A stretch of DNA of 64,000 bases from Sipunculus nudus. Taxonomy: Eukaryota > Annelida > Sipuncula > Golfingiida > Sipunculidae. Position 1 is the first letter of the stretch. The number at the start of each line of letters is the position of its first letter. The stretch covers positions 19,757,079 to 19,821,078 of the forward strand of contig CM049307.1 of NCBI GenBank assembly GCA_026874595.1, in the 5' to 3' direction. The notes below the pieces were generated by a model. It made no database searches and had not been told where the DNA came from. It saw only the letters and a list, made by a program, of their open reading frames with translations. The position numbers and the translations under genes were made by a program. This document shows positions 57,301 through 64,000 of this stretch, piece by piece.

Positions 57301-59600
57301 TGCACGAGGACAAATAACCTCGTACCCAATTCGGTCGTCCAAGACCATATCCGGTCAGGTTACTGTCATATAAATTTTTATGTAACCCTGATATAAATTA
57401 GTGATATTATTCATTTGACTAGTTTATAGACAAAACCTGCTCCAGAAATATATTTGCTCCATTTGGTCAGCTACAGTATGACGCATACATTTTGTCCACT
57501 TGGTTATGAGGTTGGAAGTAACTTCCGCTTTATTAGTGTTTGTAACATACACTAGATGGCGACACATCTACAGCAGGATTCAATCTGGCAGTAAACGGGC
57601 ATGGAGCTGTCAGATGCGGCTATATAGAATGTTAAGCGTCTGAGTTTAATTCCCGCTGCAGATCACAATATAGGGCAATACCTTTTTCATGTCAATGTGC
57701 AATTATCAATTATCAGCGTCGCTGTGTGAAATGTAAGAAAAAGCTAGACAAACTTTAGGGCTTGATAAGAGGATGATTAATAAACTTATTGTGTATGAAC
57801 AAAAATAAATAAAAGATTGTAAAATACTAGTATATGAAGTATATCGGAAAATCTAATTAAATTAACTTCTCTTTTCCTGCGGTTTTATATGGACATGGAT
57901 GTCAAAATGATTGCGTTAAGGGCCAAATGACCATGTATACTGCAGTTTTCACGAGAATAAGGTACGTACATCATCATGCATATATCATATACCAGTGACC
58001 ATGAGGAGTACTACACTATAAGTAACTATCATTTCTTGTACGTTGCATTGAACATCAAAAGTCTGGATTATTTAACAAAGAGCATTTTTCATGGATGTGG
58101 CAATTTTTTATTATTATTTTTTTTCAGTTATACTCACAGGCACTTAATTGTCACAGGGGGGGGGGGGGGTCGATGTTATAAGCTCTCAGCCACGTATAAT
58201 ATTCTTTAATTAGCCTCGAGCTTTCCAAGTTGCAAAAGTATAACTTAATTTACAAAACCTTGGTATGTGTTATCTATCGTAAATTATTAGGAAACACCGA
58301 TAAAATGTACAAAAGATTTAATGCTTAAACACTCAATTTATAAAATGTATATTCTGAAACACGACATCAGTGTTACATTCCCGAAGGAATGGACTTTCCA
58401 GGTTCTTTTAAATGGTTAACTAACCCGGCTGAAACTCCCACTTGCACTCATAAAGATGTGAATGACGCGTGTAACAAATTTAAACAATAATGGTATAATT
58501 AAATAAAACTTACACTTCTATGGACAGGCGTTCGATTCACAAGGTATAATTACCCTAAAGTCCATATCATAACCAAATTCCCTGAGTCCTGATTAATCCT
58601 GACACTTGCAATAAGCAAAAATAACACAGGAAGTCCTTCTATATACACAACTCATAAGTCCGTTAGTGCTGTAAAAACAACGTACAAGTCCATTAGTGAG
58701 ATTGACATTGGTCGCCCGCAGACTCTGACGTACATTACACCGGGAAATCTTCCCTCAGCTGATCAGTTCACAGACAATCTCGGACAATCTCGGACCCTCC
58801 TCTGGACCTACAAACTGTCAGACTACACCATCCACCGCGCAGACCTAAAAGATTGTCTTTACTTTCCGTTTCCAGCAATATATACATATGCTTACGTAAA
58901 ACATCCTGACCTCTCTTGGCATATCGACTTATACTATTACGTATAGCCTGTCGTTCAATGCATGAATACTAAAATGGACACGCCTCCAGAGACAAACGTA
59001 TGGGAAAAACCAAGCATGCAGGTGCCTTGCCTTTGAATTCTACAGCCATCAGTGTTACCACAGATAATTGACTAAATTAAGATCGACAAGAACCGATTCT
59101 CCCGGAATTACTACTGTACTGAAGCCAGCATCAAATATAACACCTGGGTTCTCTAAACCTGCTTTCCCACGCTAACATCGATACATGATACTGCATACCA
59201 ATAAACAACAAATTATAGAAACAATTATCTGGTTATACTATCCTTACTTGGATGTGCAATACCATAATAAATTTTTAGTAAAATAAATAAGTCACAGTTC
59301 GCTGTTGCTACAGTCTGCAGCGCTGACACACAGTAAACAAGTCTCCATCACATGCAGATGAATCGATGGAGTCCGTACGTGTCGGGCCATATATAGGTTC
59401 GCTGGTGACAATCAGCAATATATATGCATGTATGCATGTACAAACACACACACACAGAGATACACAGGCCCTTGAATAAAATAAGTTTTAAAACTTGTCT
59501 GAATCACCGAATTACTTTTCTATATAAGTACAATGTAACTTGTTAAAAACTAGTAGTACAGATGATTTTAAGAGTCTGTGTCCGTATGAACAAAGAAGTA
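57301..59600. other. Largely featureless stretch
   Basis: No gene recognised. It holds a tRNA-like patch at about 57590-57665 (AGTTTAATTCCCGCTGC resembles a B box), a 14-bp poly-G at 58156-58169 and a short CA run near 59445. The remaining sequence shows no open frame above 80 codons with family resemblance. Confidence 0.4.
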
Positions 59601-59949
59601 AGGAGCCCGGGAGACGACATAGTGACATATATTTAATAACTCGTGCGCATGAATTACTTGGTGTGAAAAATATATTTCCAAGGCGGAAAAAATGTTTATA
59701 AATATTATTAATTCGTGCGCACAAATTACTTATCCGTGCGCACAAATTAGTCAATCGTGCGCACGAATTACTAGGTGTGAAAAATATATTTTGTTTAAAC
59801 ACATTAATTTCAACAGGATAACAAAGTAGCCGATATATAAGGCTAATGCAAATGCTCTCCTGCATAAAAAGAAAGTGAAAAAATTAACATGAATGTATAT
59901 ATGTATATACAAATAGTCAGATTGGAAAAGTGCACATATTAACACATGA

Positions 59950-59952
59950 TGA

Positions 59953-60008
<56 letters not shown>
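59950..60008. repeat. (AT)n microsatellite
   Basis: A near-perfect TA dinucleotide run of about 50 bp. Confidence 0.95.
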
Positions 60009-60009
<1 letters not shown>

Positions 60010-60229
60010 ATATACGTTAATACAGATTGACATTTCAAAAACAAAGATACATATACATATATTATAACTGGTAGGCGTAATACAATAAAAAAAATAAACG
60101 TCTAAGTCCATGTCGAGCTTATTAATTAGATTAAAACCATCAGTCTTTTCAATTGAAAATAGGTTTTGATTTAAGCAACTGGCACCTAGTTGTTATATTT
60201 AACGAGTATGGATAATTTCATGTTGGCGA

Positions 60230-61290
60230 TGATAGTCACAATAATAACTTTGTATTTCTCAAGAGGCAGGGTTTAAATAGTCATGAACATATTCCTTAAA
60301 AGTATCTATTGAAGTGGACTGAATTTTTTTATACTGTCCAAAGTTTGCAGGCTATATTGGGAGGAAAGAAAAGAATTTTGGAAGGAAAGAAAAGCGACAG
60401 TCTTTCTGTGTGAACCTCGGTATCTTTAGCAAATGCGATTTGCGCGGACTTTAAGGCTGAGTATGAGACAGAGTTTGAGTTAATATATTAGCAGATAATC
60501 TTGATCTACTCCATTAACCATTTCATAAACTGTGGATAGTATAGCTAGCTCTCTTCTTATTTTTAAGCTTGACCATCACAGCTCCTTTAACATTGCTCCA
60601 GTCCTGGTATAGTCGAGAGCGCTCCAGTAATGAGTATACATGTAAACCTGCTTTCCGTTGTATACTGTCCATGCAGTTGGTATGACTGTCTGACAGAACA
60701 ATTGTTAAATATTAAATCCACACTCCAGGACTAGCCGTATAAATAATTTGTACATACGATTTAAAACTTTCATATATAGAGTAATGGATTTTATAATATT
60801 TCAAAATGTCCAAACGCTTATTGGCTTTCAAACATATATGTTTATGTGTTCCTGCCAGAAAGCGAATCAGTTAAGGTTACTCCCAAATATTACATGAGAT
60901 ACCTCAGTTTCTGTGAAGCTCATTTCACCTAGTTTATATGTAATATGCAATGTAGTATCACCATCAAATAGCGATTGAGAACTGTAGCCTAACTGCAGTT
61001 ACCCTTAGAAGCAAAATAGTTGTTAAATGTTTCAGCCTGGTCGGCTTTGTCTACAATTGTATTCCCATTATGCTCCAACGATGATAATGTAGGTTGTTGG
61101 TTTTTACCAAAGTAAGCCTTTAAAATTTTCCATCATGCACGACACTGAGTATATATGGGTTTGTGGGTTTTATATTTATATTCTTTAAGTATAGCTTATA
61201 GCCCTTTCTATTTTCAATCACTACAGAGTTCCGAATTTCCCAAGGTAGAAAGTCACGGAACTGTCGGAAGTCGTTGGGTTCCGTGTGTGC
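60230..61290 (-). pseudogene. Decayed non-LTR retrotransposon ORF2 fragment (minus strand)
   Basis: Minus-strand translation gives broken pieces typical of the post-RT region: FLPWEIRNSVVIENRKGYKL near 61240, DSIQRKAGLHVYSLLERSRL near 60650, and STSIDTFKEYVHDYLNP near 60290. The last matches the usual end of Jockey/CR1 ORF2 proteins. Many stops. Assignment is by pattern recognition only. Confidence 0.5.
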
Positions 61291-61942
61291 CCGCTGAATC
61301 TGCCAGCCTGTGCCTAGACTGATTCGATGTGTGCTTGCTTTTCATTGGTTACTAATTCGTGCGCACGAGTTATTAATTCGTGCTGACGAATTAGTAGCCA
61401 ATGAGCATTGAGCCAGCAACATAAGAAGCTGTTCTCATTGTCCACTAATTCGCACGCACGAATTAATAAATATTTTTTTCACCTTGGAAGTATATTTTTA
61501 AACCAAGTAATTCGTGCGAACGGATTAGTAATTCGGGCGCACAGATTAATAAATATTTTTCACCATGTCGTGTCCCGCGGGCTCCATAAAATAGAACCGG
61601 TGGACCGACAATATTTATCTTTGAATTGTTTTCATTCAATTTTTATGGCTTGTTTCGCCCCGTCTGTCCATGTGAAGTGACCATCGATGCAGTCTTATGT
61701 GAGACAAGGACAAGGGTCCGATAAACAATTTCATTTTGGAACGAAAGTCCCAGAAGTGTGTGAATAGAAAATAATAATATGTATAAAGCCATGCACAGTT
61801 TGTTATAGAATCAGTATTATATAACATATACTGTTAATGACTTTATACATACATATGATGCTGAAAGTAGCTGTCATAAAATCTCGAATGAACCTTATAA
61901 AACAGCAGCAGATCCAAGGGGCATGGGTTATGGGTCCTGGTT

Positions 61943-62570
61943 ATGTGGGCTATCTCTTTTTACCTCAGATTTCCGCATTTCATGGCATCCACATTTGAAT
62001 CCGCATTCGACGCAATAGACCATGTATTTTTATATGAAGTCTGGAATAAGTTTGGGTTTCCAATTAATATAATGAATTGGGCCAAATTGTTATATAATAA
62101 TGCTGAAAGTTGTGTAATAAACAACGGCTACACGACTGGTTATTTTAAATTGGAACGTGGAACCAGGCAAGGAGACCCGTTGGCGCCTTATCTCTTTATT
62201 TTAGTAGTGGAAATATTGGCAGCAGCGATAAGATCAAATACACAGATTAAAGGGATACTAATAGATGACACAGAAATAAAGCAATGTCTCTTCGCAGACG
62301 AATCAACATTTTTCTTGTGGGATCTCCAGTCACTTAAATTTCTTATTAAACTTATTAATAAATTTACTAAAATGTCATCATTAAAATTAAACTTAACTAA
62401 ATCTGAAGCGTCATGGAATGGACAAAGTAACAACAGAGAAAAAATAATTGAGGAATTAAAATGGAAAGACCTAAACCATGAAGCTTTTAAAATATTAGGT
62501 ATATATTTTACATACAATAAAACTTTGCATGAGACTTTAAATTTTGGCAAATTGAAAATAACTTAAAAAC
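61943..62570 (+). pseudogene. L1-like ORF2 remnant, reverse transcriptase palm
   Basis: An open stretch of about 200 codons with RT motifs in order: ESAFDAIDHVFLYEVW (motif A), RGTRQGDPLAPYLFILVVEI (motif B), QCLFADESTFFL (motif C, where the second Asp of FADD is Glu), and LKLNLTKSEA after it. The 5' part of the element (endonuclease) is absent, so it is 5' truncated. The altered motif C predicts no activity. Confidence 0.85.
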
Positions 62571-63259
62571 AGTCTTGAAAATATGGAAAAAACGAACGCT
62601 TACAATATTTATGGAAGAAAGGAAATAGTTAATATATTGGCTGTTTCAAAGATATTATTTGTTAGTCATATGATAGATATACCAGAGAAACTTATACCCA
62701 AACTAAAACAGTTGCTGACATATTTTATATGGAATGGGAGGAGGCCAAATAAAATATTCAGTTCTTGTATCAAATTATGAAGAAGGTGGAATAAAGTTGA
62801 TTGATATTCAGAGCAAAATAAAATATCAAAAAATTAGTTGGGTATTGCGGCTAATAAATGAGAGTAACTCAAAATAGAAAACCATACCGTACAAATACAT
62901 AAAATCAATAGGAGGACCAAATTTAATCAGATCTAATTTTGACGTTAAATGCCTGCCAAAAAGATAACCTTTATTTTAGAAAGAAGCCCTAAAAAGTTGG
63001 GCAGAATACGTTAATGGTATTCCATTTAAAGTAGAACACGTGAAAGTACAACCATTATGGCATAATCAATTCATTACAGTGAGAGGTCAGGGAATGTACA
63101 ATATAGAGAACTGTCAGAATTGGGGATTAGATTAGTCGGTGACTTGGTTATGAGTACAGGAAGATTTAAAAAAAAACTCCGTGAAGTGGTCAAAAGCGAA
63201 GAAGTATACAATAGACAATATTTAAACTGGCAGAGTCTGGTGAAATCAATTCCAAAGAA
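62571..63259 (+). pseudogene. L1-like ORF2 remnant, frameshifted middle
   Basis: The reading continues in other frames: KKRTLTIYGRKEIVNILAVS, then PKLKQLLTYFIWNGRRPNKI (the usual YFIWNGK-type segment of L1 elements), with stops and frameshifts up to 63260. Confidence 0.75.
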
Positions 63260-63991
63260 ATGGGCATATTTGTTAAAGAAAGAAGGGTAGACTGTGACAC
63301 AGACTACCAAAAACATGTCTTTACAATTGAAGTGTTAAAAGAATTAAACAAAATAAAGTCAAGAGAATTTTGTAAGGGCTTCGTAAATGATTTGAAAAAA
63401 CTCTCACTGACACAATGTAAATTTGAAAATAAGTATAGAGAGTTTGGTTGGAAGGATATATGCGAATCTATATATAAAACCTCTATCGACACCTATTCTC
63501 GTCATTTCCAGTTTAAGATAATTCATAATTACCTTCCAGTTAACCAGATACTGTACAGATGGGGCCTGTCAGAAACCCGACTTTGTTCTTACTGTTTCTC
63601 AGAGCCCGAAACAATCACGCATATATTATGTAGATGTCATATTGTAATCACGTTATATTTAAACGTAAAAGACTGGTTACAAAAAGCAGGTTTAGTGCTC
63701 CCGGAGATATCAGAAGTCACGATATTATACGGTATATTTAAAAATGGAGGCAAAAAAAGTTTAGTTAATCATATTTTAAATATTTTAAAACAATTGGTGT
63801 ATAAATCACGGGAGGGCAAATTATTGTCCCTCAGTAGATTTAAGTCCTTATTACGAAATGTTGAGAAAATTGAATACAGAATAGCTTCCAGGAAAAATAA
63901 ATTAATCCAACACCATATGAAACGAGAAACGATAAAGGAACAGTTGTACGAGACGGAAATTGACGAAACAAGTAGTAACAGAGAAATATAG
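63260..63991 (+). pseudogene. L1-like ORF2 C-terminus with zf-RVT zinc-binding domain
   Basis: An open frame of 243 codons ending at a stop at 63989-63991. FQFKIIHNYLPVNQILYRWG and RLCSYCFSEPETITHILCRC form the reverse-transcriptase zinc-binding domain (C-x2-C-x8-H-x2-C) common at the end of vertebrate-type and invertebrate L1/Tx1 elements. A basic C-terminal helix follows. The frame is intact here although the upstream part is broken. Confidence 0.82.
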
Positions 63992-64000
63992 ATATAAATA

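Larger units (their letters stand above)
59603..61592. mobile_element. Segment with inverted ends rich in GTGCGCAC palindromes
   Basis: The left GGAGCCCGGGAGACGACATA at about 59601 mirrors the right end, whose complement reads GGAGCCCGCGGGACACGACA. Inward from each end are several AATTCGTGCGCACGAATT-type palindromes with GGTGTGAAAAATATAT spacers, at 59638-59790 and 61345-61560, in mirror order. Between them lies a decayed LINE. This may be a composite or foldback transposon. Confidence 0.5.

Noticed and set aside
57590-57665. tRNA gene
   Set aside because: Only a B-box-like stretch is present; no cloverleaf with an anticodon arm could be folded, so at most a SINE remnant.
62188-62550. Minus-strand 120-codon open frame
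   Set aside because: Antisense shadow of the L1-like reverse transcriptase.

Overview
This is a 64 kb piece of an AT-rich animal genome. Coding exons are short and separated by repeat-filled introns, with canonical GT..AG borders. The repeat types (Helentron-like elements, CR1/Jockey-like and L1-like retrotransposon fragments, a SINE with a conserved central domain) together with the gene content suggest a marine invertebrate, most likely a bivalve mollusc. That assignment is an inference and the species is not identified.

The only intact gene I can assemble is on the minus strand. It is a homologue of TEX14, the germ-cell intercellular-bridge scaffold, with start codon at 42975-42977 and stop at 6424-6426. 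I resolve 27 coding exons by reading-frame continuity and splice signals. Exons 1-3 encode ankyrin repeats. Exons 4-10 encode a protein kinase fold whose catalytic motifs are lost (HRD reads HGC and DFG reads CNM), so it is a pseudokinase. Exons 11-27 encode a long, mostly low-complexity tail. The tail contains GPSPREY, close to the GPPxxxY motif through which vertebrate TEX14 binds CEP55. Phases agree at every junction except exon 25 to exon 26, where a small exon is probably missed.

Layout. 1-5755: 31-bp minisatellite with higher-order structure. 5756-6423: short spacer with the probable 3' UTR. 6424-42996: TEX14 gene with nested repeats in its introns. 43000-49710: stacked Helentron-like elements, one carrying a 1.75-kb TIR transposon flanked by a 6-bp duplication. 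49710-51000: unresolved, with one cysteine-rich open stretch. 51000-55860: broken CR1/Jockey-like reverse transcriptase with interposed foldback transposons, one with a perfect 9-bp target duplication. 56660-57300: GC-rich remnant with an aspartic-protease-like motif. 57300-59600: little recognisable. 59600-61590: terminally inverted segment full of GTGCGCAC palindromes around a minus-strand LINE remnant. 61940-63991: L1-like ORF2 remnant.

The most notable pattern is that at least six repeat families in the window share one architecture: T-rich 5' end, short inverted repeat, body often containing tandem repeats, a second subterminal copy of the inverted repeat, a palindrome, and a terminal CTTGTT or CTAGTT. 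This matches non-autonomous Helentron/Helitron elements (HINEs) and lets their ends and nesting order be read directly.
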